Part shown: positions 35,121 to 47,448 of the stretch, piece by piece
Position numbering within the stretch: the stretch's first letter is position 1
How the letters are laid out: each line of letters starts with the position of its first letter
NCBI GenBank assembly: GCA_001466705.2
Contig: LATX02000211.1
Span: 310,001-374,000, forward strand
Length of the DNA: 64,000 nt
From: Moniliophthora roreri
Lineage: Eukaryota > Basidiomycota > Agaricomycetes > Agaricales > Marasmiaceae
Reading direction: 5' to 3'
Translations under genes and position numbers: made by a program
The notes under the pieces: generated by a model
Told to the model about the DNA's origin: nothing
Database searches by the model: none
The model's input: the letters and a program-made list of their open reading frames with translations, nothing else

Positions 35121-36745
35121 GGACACTGTTTATTGGATTGTACATGTATTCCGTAGACTGTCGATCGCCTGTGTCTTCAAATTAAGGCAGCATCCCACAC
35201 CTAACGGAGAATCGTGCTCGACTCGACCCCAATCGGGACTCGTATACGTAGGTGAAAGCACTGAATTCATTGAAACTGGGAGATGCTATCACATAGCCCA
35301 TCGAGATGTCCTGGATCTAGGCAAACCTTTGAGGAGCTATGGTAGCCATCTAGATGCAGAAGAAGACACTAATATATATGTAGCCGCAGGCAATTCCTTC
35401 GCCACGACCACATCGATGAACGCGTCGAACCACTGCTTCGAGGGCTACAGGAACGCATTTGCGGAAGGAAGGCGTCAGCGAAAAGCTGGTAGTATACCGT
35501 GCAGATAAAAAGTAGGGTTGTATGTTCGGACCGGTCGTGGAAAGGTCTATGTCATGCGCATGATGCATGATGTCTCACTGTCGACCTTCAAGTTACATCT
35601 CTTGGGTGTAGGGGTCAGAGCCAGGAACTGGTTATTGTAGCCTTGCCCCAGTCAACGTGGCTATCAAGAGCTCTTAGGCTGGGTGAGTTACGACCCCTGA
35701 GTTCAGCCGATATGGAAGAAATGTGGATTTCAAACCAGCCCGAAAGGTTTATGTTCGAGTGCTAGTTGCGGCTTTCCGCCACTCTTGATGAGGTTGTGCT
35801 CTGGGAATCGGTTCTCTGAGCGCTGGGTGGTGATTTAGAAGCGGAGCAACGGGAGGTGACAACATTGACGGGATACCGTTCATTGCCAGAGGAACACTGT
35901 GCTGGGTCGTATGAGCGGAAAGGAGCAGGTTGACTTTGGTAACACACCGCACTGAGAAATTATTACAGCCTGTAGACTCGGAGTCAGTCCGAAGCGGACA
36001 ATTAAGAGATTTCTGTACTCTGAGCGTATCTGGTGGCCGTAGAAAGGATAAACGATTATATAGGTGCTGGCATGAGCGTATGTAACGTCCAAAGCCGAGC
36101 CGCGACTCTCAGTGTTTCATTACCCCCACCACTCGGCCACTACACTTTAGACCTCAGGCCCTGATCGTCATTATATACAAAATCAGTGGATTAAGGTTGT
36201 CGGGGTGCAGAGAAAATGAACCAGAGATGGGATCGGAAGAAGTTTTTCGGTAAGCTGTAGTCATGTTCTTGCCACTCGAAAACAAAAACATGTACTCAAC
36301 ATGCGATCAACACCCAGCAAACCACCGAAGTACTTACGGTCAATCTTACCCCGTTGGACTTGCACAGAAATAAGCCTGATATCTAAACTCAAACTCTCGT
36401 TCAGAAGACTGGCGTTCAATGGGGTATAAGGTGCGTCTTTAATATTTGCACGATCACTCACAATTTCGCTCACCACTAAGGGTGTGTCGTTGTAGGAAGG
36501 TGATATACAGATTGCACATTGATTGACCCTGTCGCCCACGAAAGGTGACCATCTAACCAATACTATTCATCAAACCTAATATGGACTGACATTTAAAATG
36601 CTTTAGATCCTCGTGTTCCCCACGAAGCAGCTTGACTTCTTATCTCCCAACAGCATTCAGCGCTAAAATATCACCCTACCACTCTATTATCTAGCGGCAG
36701 GGAAGGGACAATTTTTTGAGGTAGAACAATAAGGTTGCAACCTCG
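35121..36745. other. 1.6 kb without a recognised gene
   Basis: The first 50 bp still resemble the 3' flank of the 46.2 kb pseudogene (around 46215-46260). The rest contains only short overlapping frames. The final 100 bp would be the promoter of the DUF6535 gene. Confidence 0.4.
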
Positions 36746-38573
36746 ATGATGGCTTGTATACAACCACCAGTAGGTGTCTTCGTCTTAGTTGAGACATATA
36801 AAAACTAATGATATCCATAGGCAGCACAGCCAGCTATAAAAGCTCAAGATCCATGGGATGCCCTGCTGGAGGTAGTCAAAAAACATGACGAAGATATCGT
36901 GAAGAGCTGGAAGGAAGATCTCGATACGTTGCTAGTTTTCGTGAGTCGTGCTTTTCGTCCTTGAGATTTACAGTATTTGAACTTCGTTCCGCACTCAATA
37001 GGGCGCTCTGTTCTCTGCAATTGTAACGGCTTTCACAATCGAATCGTATCAATGGTTGTCTGAAGATCCGGAAGATACAACTGTCACCCTTCTCACCCAA
37101 ATTTCCAAACAACTACGCGACCCAACTCTGAACGTCACTGGACCAGACCCAGATGACTTCCATCTCGATGCATCGAACGTCTTGATCAACTGTTTTTGGT
37201 TTCTCAGCATTATCCTGGCCCTCATGTCCGGGTTATTAGTGCTTCTCTGCAAGCAGTGGTTGCGAGAACATACACAGGCGATCCATACTGTCGCACGAAC
37301 GGCGGCTGAGGAACTAGCTCTCCGCCAGTTACGTCGCGATAGTCTCATGAAATGGGGCGTACCCCAAGTCATCGCATTAACGCCTATCCTCCTCCAGGCC
37401 GCGTTACTTCTCTTCTTTGCCGGAATTCTCCTCCTTGCCTGGACCCGCAATCTTGCACTATTTGTGGTGTGCATGGTTACAGTTGGACTTGGTGTAGGGT
37501 TTTACCTCGTCACCACCGTTTTGCCTCTCATCACCTACATTTCCGCTGACATTCGCCGAAAAAGTGGCGAGATCTTGCCATTCCTCTTCATCTGCCCCTA
37601 CAAATCTCCCCAAGCGAGGCTCGCGTACCGCTTTTTCTGCGCGTCACTGCGCTATTTTCCACTAATTCCCCTCAAATTGGGTCGCAACTGGCGGGTGGCT
37701 GTTAAGCCAGCATCCGATTGGTCGTTCAGCGACATGCGAGTGTTGACAGCTTTGGATAATCCACCTCCACTCAATTTGAAGGTGTACGAGCTGCGAGCTC
37801 TCGATTGGGCAGCCCGAATGTTGCAGCGCAGCTCGTCAATGGTGCCCCACCTCAAAGACCTCTTCACATCTTTATCGTTACACCCATCGGTCGTCTTGGC
37901 CGGTATTCTCAACTACTGGACGCTCGCCATGTGGGAAGAGTTCACACCGGAAGATGTACGGAAAGAGCTTGAAGACACGACCGAGTTCCAGGAAACCAAA
38001 CGGCAAGGACTGGGTTGGTATATGACCGTTTCGCGTGCACCGAGCATACCAGACCCAATACTTCATTCAAAGGCCGGAATACAAATGCTGCTCTTCTACC
38101 AGTACTGGTTCAACCTCGTCGACACTGTCACTGTTCAGTCTGTTCGTGATCTCAACGATTCGATATCTCGTTTCCGGGAATTGGGACTTCCGAAAGCTAT
38201 CAACCTGCGCTTCTTCGTTCCGTTTCCAATTGCCAGTAAGCTCTGGAGCCATGTTGATGCCAGCATTCGGGAAGAGAGTCTTTCTCTGATCGAGCACTAC
38301 CGGTACGGATGGAATGGACATCCAGGTCCCGAAGAAAAAGGAGATGAGCGGTTGGCATTCATTGCGGCACTCATCAAACACCTCAAGCAAGACTATGGGG
38401 GACACCGCTCAATTCTTTTTACCAGCCTCCCAGGAATCAATTTTATTCGCTCTATTAATCATGCAATTATTCAGCATCAGCTGAATGAACGCCCAGACTG
38501 GGAGTCGGACGGTATCTACCGGGATATGTTGATGTGGGAATGGATTCAAGCAACAGGAGCGTTGGTGACCTAG
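36746..38573 (+). CDS. DUF6535 membrane protein, 571 aa
   Basis: There are three phase-0 exons: 36746-36769 (MMACIQPP), 36821-36940 and 37002-38573. Exon 2 ends HDEDIVKSWKEDLDTLLVF. Exon 3 opens GALFSAIVTAFTIESYQWLS and carries membrane segments FWFLSIILALMSGLLVLLC, LLLFFAGILLLAW and LFVVCMVTVGLGVGFYLV. These are followed by FICPYKSPQARLAYRFFC and a long soluble part. Intron 1 shows a CTAAT branch-like site. Function is unknown. It sits tail to tail with a paralogue (39.2-41.7 kb). The C-terminal half is almost identical between the two, while the N-terminal half is only moderately similar. It lacks the 10-residue repeats and long tail of its partner. Confidence 0.87.
37905..38400 (+). repeat. 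Near-identical inverted segment shared by the two DUF6535 genes, arm 1
   Basis: It matches the minus strand of about 39965-40460 at almost every base, silent sites included. The rest of the two genes is clearly more diverged. Confidence 0.75.
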
Positions 38574-39200
38574 ATACTGTTTACCTCCCTCCACTGAACC
38601 CGAATCCACCGTAGGTTGGTTGCGATTATCAGTGTACCCCATGTTGAATCTCAACCTCAACCCTACCAAATATCAGTCAATGGTGTATTCTACTCGCTTG
38701 GTGGTCATACATAACTAAATATTGGGATGAAAAATGTTCAGGTGAAAACTTCAAGTTGTGGTGCGAGCATTTATTCTGTCAGAGTAGATCATTATTCGGA
38801 CTAGATTACACGAGTGGAGACTGATGGGAAGGACTTCATGAAGAAAGGCCCTAGCTGAACAAAGTAAAGGTATCCAGGACAGACGCAAGTTCTTTGAAAT
38901 GCCAGCACTCGGACGTCCAGTCAGATACTATATTTTGGAACCTAGAAGCTCTTATTGCCACTATGCACATCACCCATTCTAGCAGTCGTCTGAAGATAAC
39001 AGCTTGGAAAAAGTACGAAAAGATATTCGTGATACAAGCTTCCTGTTTGCGGTACAGTTATACAGTAATATCATACACTATCATACACTATCATACATGT
39101 AAGACTCCTCCAATAATGACGAACCGGCACGAGATCTCGAGAGAAGAAACGAAAGCGCAAGGTAATAATATGGGTGGAAGAGGTAAGAAGATGAATAAAA
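38574..39200. other. Intergenic space between the convergent DUF6535 genes
   Basis: The 3' flanks of both genes are here. A short tandem, ATACACTATC about three times, lies near 39070-39098. No gene is recognised. Confidence 0.5.
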
Positions 39201-41741
39201 TTATACGCGCTCGTCGGCACCGCTGTCCCCAGTACCACCACCAGCGTCCTCCTGTCTCGCTCCATTCAAAGTGTCTGCTTGATCGTTCTCATCCATCCCA
39301 TCCATAGAACCCCAGTGGTTGTTGACGATCGTGAGCGACAATGTGTCAATCGTATATCTGTTGTGGGAGCACCTTTCGCCATGGGTCGTATATGTGTTGA
39401 AAGTGTCGCCATAGGTCGCATATGTACTGTGACTGTCGCCATGAGTCACATATGTGTCGTGGGTGTTGCCATTGGTCGTATACGTGCCACGAATGTCACC
39501 ATGGGTCACACACGTGTCATAAGTGTTGCCATTGGTCGTAAATGTCCCGTGAATGTCGCCATGGGTCGCATGCGAGTCGTGGGCATCGCCATAGGTCGTC
39601 TTGCGAAGGTTGAGAACATTATAAGTGTCGCCGTTGGTCATGTGTGGATACGGTGGATGATCTGAAGGTGGCGGTCCTTCCGCAGGTAAACCTTCCGCGC
39701 GTGGTGGACCTTTCGACGGTAACGACCTTTCTGGAGGTGCCAGAGGGGGTGTATACCCAGGGATGTCGGGGAGGTTCCGGATTTGTATAATACTCCATAT
39801 TGCCGCGACCCACTCCCTTATTAGCACGCTCCGGTGATTACTGTCCGACTCCCAATCTGGGGGTTCACACAGTCGATCCCGAATTACACGGTGAATATCA
39901 CAAATGAAATCAATTCCTTGGTCGCTGGTAAGGAGAATTGAGCGATATCCGCCACGGTCCTGCTGGAGGTGTTTGATGAGTGCCGCAATGAATGCCAACC
40001 GCTCATCTCCTTTTTCTTCGGGGCCTGGATATCCATCCCATCCGTACCGGTAGTGCTCGATCAGAGAAAGGCTCTCTTGCCGAATGCTGGGATCGACATG
40101 GCTCCAGAGCTTACTGGCAATTGGAAACGGAACGAAGAAGCGCAGGTTGATAGCTTTCGGAAGTCCCAATTCCCGGAAATGAGATATCGAATCGTCGAGA
40201 TCTCGAACAGACTGAACAGTGATAGTGTCGACGAGGTTGAACCAGTACTGGTAAAAGAGCAGCATCTGTATTCCGGCCTTTGAATGAAGTATTGGGTCTG
40301 GTATGCTCGGTGCACGCGAAACGGTCATATACCAACCCAGTCCTTGCCGTTTGGTTTCCTGGAACTCGGTCGTGTCTTCAAGCTCTTTCCGTACATCTTC
40401 CGGTGTGAACTCTTCCCATATGGCGAGCGTCCAATAGTTGAGAATACCGGCCATGACGACCGATGGGTGTAGCGATAAAGATGAGAAGATATTTTTGAGG
40501 TGGGGCACCATCGACGAACTATGCTGCAACATTCGGGCTGCCCAATCGAGAGCTCGCAGCTCGTACACATTCAGATTGAGTGGAGGTGGATTCAGGTCGA
40601 AAGCTGTCAACACCCGCATGTCGCTGAATGACCAATCTCGTGCTGGCTTAACGGCCATCCGCCAATTGTAGCCTCGTTTAGCGAGAAATGGTCCAATGAG
40701 TGGAAACTGACGTATTATCATGCAGGAGAAGCGATACACCGCCCATGCCTGGGGAGATTTGTACGGACTGATGAAGCGGAATGATAAGGCCTCGCCGCTT
40801 TTTTGGCGAACATCAGCGGAGATTTCGGCGAGGAAAGGCAGAACGGTAGTGCCGAAGTAGAATGCTGCACCAAGTCCACATATGACGAAGCAGACAATAA
40901 ATAGTGCAAGATTGAGGGACCACGCTAGGACGATAATCCCGGCAAAAAAGAGAAGTAACGCTGCCTGGAGGAGGATGGGCGTTAATGCAATGATTTGGGG
41001 TACACGCCATTTTTCGAGACTATCACGACGTAACTGACGGAGAGCTAGCGATTCGGCCGTTGTTCGTGTGTATGCCGCGGTCTCCCGCATGTGTTCGCGC
41101 AGCCACTGCTCGCACAGAAGGGCAAATAGCCCAGACGTGAGGGCCAAGGTGAGGCTGAGGAACCAAAAAAAGTTGATTAAAACCGATGGTTGGGGATGAA
41201 AAGCGTTGGAGCTGGGTGAAGTAACGGTCGCGTTTGGATCGCGTAGTTGTTGGGAAATTTGGTTGAGAAGGGTGACAGTTGTCTCTTCAGGATCTTTCAC
41301 CAACCATTTATATGATTCGACTGTGAAGCTCGTTACAACCACAGAGAACAGACCGCCCTATTGAGTGTGTAAGGATGCCGGAGCTCGAAGGATGAAAAGT
41401 CTGACTCACGAAAAGCAATAACATATCAAGATCGTCCTTCCACTTCCTCACCATATCTTGGTCATATTTGTCGATTTCCTCGCACACAGCCTTCCATGAC
41501 TCCGAGTCCTGTTTTAGTCGCGTATCGCTTGCCGGGGAAGGGTTGTAGGCAACGTCTACAACGTCTAAGTGTACAGATTGCGTTGGTGAAGGTGGTAATT
41601 CTATTTGTGCAGCCGGAACCGGCAATGCACGATTCTAAAGAGAAAAGTCCGAGCTAGGATATAAATCTTTTATGATTAGAAGCTACTTACGGAGTCCTGC
41701 TTTCGTGCGGAGCCGTCGTACTCATCCACTGAGGGGACCAT
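39201..41741 (-). CDS. DUF6535 membrane protein with 10-residue repeats, 810 aa
   Basis: There are three phase-0 exons: 41691-41741 (MVPSVDEYDGSARKQDS), 41410-41634 and 39201-41357. An in-frame stop lies upstream of the ATG. Exon 2 ends DQDMVRKWKDDLDMLLLF. Exon 3 opens GGLFSVVVTSFTVESYKWL and has membrane segments FWFLSLTLALTSGLFALLC, LLLFFAGIIVLAW and LFIVCFVICGLGAAFYF. After the conserved soluble part comes a Pro-rich stretch, then about seven 10-residue repeats of the type THGDxxxTYx / TNGNTxDTxx. It ends with an acidic Asp/Gly-rich tail. Function is unknown. Compared with its neighbour, the extra C-terminal region is unique to this copy. Confidence 0.87.
39385..39598 (-). repeat. 30-bp coding minisatellite (about 7 units)
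   Basis: The tandem has a 30-bp period and encodes 10-residue units alternating THGD and TNGN openings, within the DUF6535 frame. Units differ by point changes but keep phase, so copy-number change would not break the frame. Confidence 0.85.
39965..40460 (-). repeat. Near-identical inverted segment shared by the two DUF6535 genes, arm 2
   Basis: This is the partner of 37905-38400. It covers WEEFTPEDVRKELEDTTEF through GDERLAFIAALIKHL. Confidence 0.75.
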
Positions 41742-44454
41742 TCGTGCACCGCTTGTCAAGGAGGGTTGCAGCTGGTTGAATCAATGAATGTTGGGCACGG
41801 ATCACGTGACTTTTCTCGCGCGACACCTGCAAAATCGTCAAGACTACCGTCGCGGTACTGCTCAAATGTGGCAGGTCTCCTGACTCAGCTGATGGATGTC
41901 GGTGTATGTTCTCGGGATGTCCTCCATCTCCGCACTTCATGTTCCCTGTGACCCTTCCGCGGGCGACAAAGTTTCATTCAACGGCGAGTTCCCAAAGCAG
42001 TCGTAAGTACCACTTTGTGGACTGTGGGTGCAAATGAACCTCGGTGAGCAGTAGAGGGGAACGGATACAATCCATTGTACCTGTCAACGTACCCTGATTA
42101 CAAAAAAATTTTCCCTTTTTCGCCATTGCTGTATATAATTAAAGTGCCGTTCAGATTTTATATGATGATGAGTCTCATCATGTTGTAAACTCTCCCCATC
42201 AACTCGCTTCCCGATTCCTGGAGCCACGTAGGAATCACTGTCTCTGAACCATTTCCTCCCATCATCGAACTGGTTATGCTCCACCTCCTTCCAAAGACCC
42301 TATTTCAGGCCCCCGCAGTGCGTCCCGTTCATATCTTACGCTACATTCATCTGATCCACAACGAGCGTTTTCAGAAAATGCACAAGAAGCCGAAAATGCA
42401 AAGAGGACGCAGGAAGATGCTTTGCGGAATATGATGCATACCAAGTGTAAGTACTTATTTCCTCCCTCGCCATGCATACATACATATTTCTCGCTGGCGA
42501 TCTAGCATATACCCCAGGCACCAACGCACAAAACCCGCCCACCCCCACCCCCACCCCTAGTTCCACTTTGGGACGGATAAAGGCGAGGATAAGAAATCTG
42601 TTCGAGTAACCCAGACTTCACCTCCATGGCCAAAAACACCATCCTCCCACCTTAACGCGAACATCTCCCGACATCTGTACCGATGAAGCGATCACCTCGA
42701 TCTCTGCATGCACTCTCCCCAAACAATCTCATTCTTCTGTCTTGCAACAAGCTCCCTGTCAGTTTGTCCAGCTTCACATACCAGGCCGGCAGGTAACTTA
42801 TGTGGAGCCTGAAGACGAGGCCCGGAACGTAACCAAACTGCCTGGATAATGCTTTAGGCACGAATGCACGAATGCCTCTAGCGAAACAGTTTGGGAATCA
42901 GGCCTCATGCTTCATCTAAAGGACCTGGGTTTATATCCACCAGCCTCCCTATCATTCTCTATGAAACACATACCCACTTCAAACTTATTGATTGAAGTCA
43001 ATAAGTATTCTATGCATACGACACACTGCCATCCGTACGCGTAGCGCCTCGCGTCTCAACCATTTTCTTCAACATTCATATCTTATGAAGAGCGACCCAA
43101 AGGGCAACATCTACGGGAACTATGCATAAACCGTGAGTCTTCGTCCATTTGTAGCGTTCTAGTGCTCATTGCTGTACTTTCAGTGCAATACTCCTCACCG
43201 CACCCTCAACCAAAGCTCGTTGGAAATTCAGGGAATAGGTCAACGAGAAGAGGTTGAATGGCCTCCTTTCTTTTCTCTTTCATCGAATAAATCCTCGTAC
43301 TACGACCTTTGTAGTAATAGTATTGGTACCGAACATTTCTGTCTGAGCACCACAACCCAATAGTGATGGCAAAGCGAATGGAAGGTCCCACCAGGCCCAC
43401 GAGGCAAACCTCGATAGGCACCTCTCCTTCCAGCCAGCCGGATACCCCGCATCGCGCCGCGTGCTTCAATTGTTCGCGTAACCCCTTCAAACTTTGTCGA
43501 GTATGGCCAAGTCCATGATTAGAACTTGTCATACTCAGATTCCCAAACCAGGTGTTCGCGCGAACGAAACTTCAGCGGTTGTTCTGCCTGGGCTAAAGGG
43601 ACTTCTCGATGCATTCCACAAAAGCAAGAGCCAGCTGTCAATTCGGCAGAAATATGAGTGTTCCGAATACTATTTTCGTCGGCGAGTGCGGCAGCGAGAA
43701 GGGAGTACCGAAAGATGATAAGGAAGCTGATTGTCGACCATGTGTTCTCGACGGCATTTAAGCCTCCAAGCTGTGAGGAATTGGGATAGGTTTGCAGCCT
43801 GCTCAATCTGCTGTGAGAGCTCCGTCACGGTAAGTATATTCCGTTTTACGCTTAGGCGCCGGCAGGAAAGCAGTATAGTCGGTAGGCAATTCCTTCACTC
43901 CAACCACCATGCTCATGGTCTGACTAGGACGACAAACGCGCCAAACCAATTGCAGAAACGCGTTCACGCTGGAAATCAAGATTGATCATGGGTCGAGAGT
44001 CTTTCAATGGTCCGTTTGCTAGTTCTTTCATCGAACCTGGCTGGATACTCCGAGCTGATCGACAGCGATTCAAGAACACATGTTCATGCCAAGTTCTTTA
44101 TATCAAAACACCCCCACGATGTCAGGCACAGGGATATACAACCTCGAACGATGACAACTATCCGGCGCTGTTAAAAGTTTTCACATCCTCTTCACCTTCC
44201 CGTTGAAGGGCCTCCCGAAACATTGTGCTGTGGATTGTGATGCGACCTTGTCCTAGGTCTACGCTCTATCATTTCTCAACCAGTTCCCTGCCGTAGAAAG
44301 AGGAATGCATCTGCTATTCAGCTGGATAGAGGATGGTTTATGATTATGCAGCTAAACGGGGGTTTTGCTCTCTTGCAACTGTTAGGCCGCGTCAAAGACT
44401 GGATGGAGTTGCTTTCAGGGTGCTGCCCAATGTCAAGTTCGATAAACATACAGT
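41742..44454. other. 2.7 kb without a confidently recognised gene
   Basis: 42537-42558 is a short (CCCCCA)n run. Minus-strand frames at 43206-43806 include TELSQQIEQAANLSQFLTAW-like coding text broken by stops, perhaps a decayed gene. I could not assign a family. The rest shows only short frames. Confidence 0.35.
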
Positions 44455-46214
44455 GTTGATATAATTGACCGGAAGAGCAAGTTCACTGCTATGGTCTACG
44501 AAGGCGAAAATGCACAGAAATCCTGGGAAAAGGACTTCCGACACTTTTCGCAGACCAAGTGGGCTCTTATCTATCGTTCGAGCTTCATATCTAGGGATCC
44601 AGATTCATTTCCACTATTCGGCATCAACCAATCAGCGATTTCATCATGATACATGCCACTTATGTCTTCTCTCAACGGCATATCCTAACGTACCCATAGA
44701 ACTGATCCCCCTGGGGCATGCTTTCGAGACACAACCAAACTGGATGGATGTCTACGTTGCATATCTGATGGTCGGACCCCACCTCCGTCTCAGCTTCTTG
44801 GATTAACGTCCTTTGACTCTCCCAGACTAATACAGATTGCCACCAGAATACTCTATGGATCAACGGGTCCGCCAGTGTGCTTTTTGGCGACCCTGATGAG
44901 TTTTATGTCCCAGATTTTAATTGGGAAACGGTCGATGATTCTGTTGTTGTTCCTCGCACTGTTGGACGACACCCCCTTTAGGTTCTTCAGCAAATTTGGG
45001 TCAAGTGTGGACGAAAATGTATTGGTGTTTGCAATATGGCATCGAGGGGAGGTTATTTTTCTTGACAACTTGATCCTAATCACGACAGATCGTCAAATCG
45101 AGAATGCCAACCACCCTGACTGGTCTTCAGTGACAATTTACTATCTCTGCGACCTTTGGCGGGATCCGCCCCATTACCTCCCAATGGACGCCATAGGTGG
45201 GCTCCGGTTTGACACTGTATACTCGCCACCGCCGGAAGCTGTTTCAAGGTGGCCACGAGGAGCTGGTTCTTCCTGGGACGGGTAGTCACAGTGACAGTCT
45301 TGGGGAAAGAGACCTCCAGCTTATAGATAGAACGGTATTTGATGACAGGCTGACACGGTGATTAATGTCTTGATTCCTGTATTTGATTTATGCTCAACTA
45401 TTCACAGCCTCAGGCTCAAGTTTGATTTCAACTTCGGGGCAGGATGTTTGGATCACATCAGAAGATGAATGTCTGAAGTTCTGGTTTGGGTGGTTATCTC
45501 AATTCCCTCATGTTTTTGATACTCTTGACGTAACAGAGGGGAGAGAAAACTTCTGTATGTCCTCTCCTGACCTCGCACATGTTCTCAATTGCTTATCACG
45601 CTTCCTACTACCAGGTGTCATTCAACCACCCAGCCCGTTTATAGAAACAACCACCCGTCGACATGAATGCCTTGCGGCATTTTTCAATCTCTGTGATGGC
45701 AAACCGTCTGTCGAAGGAACTCCGCCCTTACCCACATACCTTTTCTTTTATCCCCTCCCTACGTCGATATCTGAACTTGTGCCATGGATGTCGATGAATG
45801 ATCGCTTCTACTTTTGGTCTTTTGACGAGACCGGTTAATCCGAGATATCAGAGGAGGAGTGTGAGCGGTGGGTACTTCCAGCCTTCACTTTAAAAGCATA
45901 CGCCAATGGCTCTGCTACGTTGCGCTCATGGCCAACTCACGTATACACCGCCCTCCAAGACTGGCAGAAGGCCCGAGGCTTCGATCCCAGCACCACCGAT
46001 TGGGAAAGAGAGTTGGGTTATCCCAAGTTGGAGATTATCGGCACAAGAAAGGATCAGGCTCAGCTTGAGGAAGCCGTTGTCATTCAAAGTGAGCTATTTA
46101 TTGTGATCATTGTAAATCACGCGCTGACCTATTCTGGTTCTAGGAGAAAGGAAAACCAGTAGCTCGTGGTGGGAAGCCTTTACGGGGTCAGGAATCAGTG
46201 CAGTCGGGCTTTAG
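44455..46214 (+). pseudogene. Decayed kinase-like protein of an Agaricomycete-expanded family
   Basis: The text begins KFTAMVYEGENAQKSWEKDF, then IPLGHAFETQPNWMDVYVAY. These resemble the N-lobe-like part of a widespread Agaricomycete family of unknown function. The later part has CLKFWFGWLSQFPHVFD, FYFWSFDETG, the stretch SEISEEECERWVLPAF, and LRSWPTHVYTALQDWQKA. It ends, after an intron, SWWEAFTGSGISAVGL with stop 46212-46214. An in-frame TAA (45836-45838) falls between DETG and SEIS where the family has a polar residue, and earlier exons are interrupted by a TGA after QSAISS. I therefore call it dead, but several exons are well kept. Confidence 0.6.
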
Positions 46215-46602
46215 AGGTACAACTTTATTGGACTATTTATGACATGTATACTGTCGACAGCATTCAAAGCAGCGCAGGTCGCTATTTAATAGTTGTACGA
46301 CGTAGCTTTGACCAGCGTCAATAGCATAGAAAGGTATCGACGCAGAAGCACCCAGTCTTGAGCGCGCCTAGTGCACAGTAAGACGACTGGAAAGGCTGAG
46401 ATGCGCGTGCCATTTCATGCATGTGAAACTTCCTCACGCGTCCATTGCTGATTATCATGATAGCCAAGCACTATAAATATGGCGGTGTAAGAATCTCTGA
46501 TAGTACAACCCCTGCGGTCACCGGCAAGCATAATGATACAATGATACAGTTACAAGATCTGAACGGGAAAGATCGGATGTTGAATCCCTAGTACCCAACC
46601 GA
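46215..46602. other. Intergenic, 0.4 kb
   Basis: This is the 3' flank of the glutaredoxin gene. Nothing else is seen. Confidence 0.45.
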
Positions 46603-47448
46603 TCAAACGTCTTCCGCAATCACCTGAACACCGGCCTTCTCGAGAATGCGACGAAGGCTCTTTTCGCTGTGCAGTTTATGCAGGTCATCCGAGCCGCCTA
46701 CTGACTTGCCCTGGATGAATATGTTTGGGAAAGTGGACTGTTTGGTGAGACGGGTGAGTATGGCTTTAATTTGAGTTGAATCGTCTGTGAAAAGATGACC
46801 CTGTTAGATTTCCTTCCATTTACAAGGATGGCGAACGTACCACGTAGATCAACTTCGATGACTTTCGGAGGCGGCCGTAATCCGTAGGTTTCCAATAGGG
46901 CTTTGGCTCGTTTAGAGAATCTGTAAGGAGCATCTGACATCAGCAACGGAAGCCGATCAGAAAATTCCAAGTTACACTGACGGGCAGAAAGACTGTTGAC
47001 GGAAGGGAAATCACGTTAGTGAACAGCTTCGTCATCCAAGCACACGACATACCTTGCTGAAGACAACCACCGGGTATTTCTCGTTCAACATTGAGACCTC
47101 TTTCTCCCAGTCAACGTCCTTTTCCTCTCCAGGTGCGTACAAATTCATATCAACAGGTTCGGTGGGGTCGAGGTCGGGCGCTGAGCTCAACACATGCTGG
47201 TGCTCCTCGTCCTCATTCGTGACCAGGTGAATCAGCCCATATATCTCGTCCACCTTTGGCTTCGTCATCCACGTAGGCCTCTTCACGTAGTGAGCGAAAT
47301 TCCCCTTTGATAGAGGTACGCCAGCGTCCTTCAGCACGTCAGGGAGCTCCCATTCAGCTCCTCTGAGGAAGAGTAGAAAGAAGACAACTGCTGTAAGCAT
47401 CAGTGCAATAAATCTCCTTCGTCGAATAGTCGTAGTCGCGAGGCCCAT
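46603..47448 (-). CDS. Membrane-anchored monothiol glutaredoxin (Grx6/7-like), 222 aa
   Basis: There are four exons: 47053-47448, an 11-nt micro-exon 46982-46992, 46841-46920 and 46603-46784. Spliced in phase they give MGLATTTIRRRR, then one membrane helix (FIALMLTAVVFFLLFL, residues about 13-28), a linker, and a glutaredoxin domain. The domain has VVVFSK-SFCPFSK (Cys135 in a CPFS monothiol site), VIEVDLR, the GSH-binding TFPNIF and GGSDDLHKLH. A basic N terminus with one helix predicts a type II protein with the domain in the secretory pathway, as in yeast Grx6 and Grx7. The role would be glutathione-dependent thiol redox control. Start is at ATG 47448. It diverges from the HAD gene. Confidence 0.9.

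Noticed and set aside
35065..35508. A 147-codon frame downstream of the kinase-like fragment
   Set aside because: It overlaps the dead last exon in another frame and has no recognisable content.
39279..39665. A 128-codon plus-strand frame with its own repeats over the DUF6535 minisatellite
   Set aside because: It is the antisense shadow of the 30-bp coding repeat. The minus-strand frame has family homology and correct splicing.
42274..42566. Minus-strand Gly/Val-rich frame near 42.5 kb
   Set aside because: It is created by a (CCCCCA)n run, with no support as a gene.
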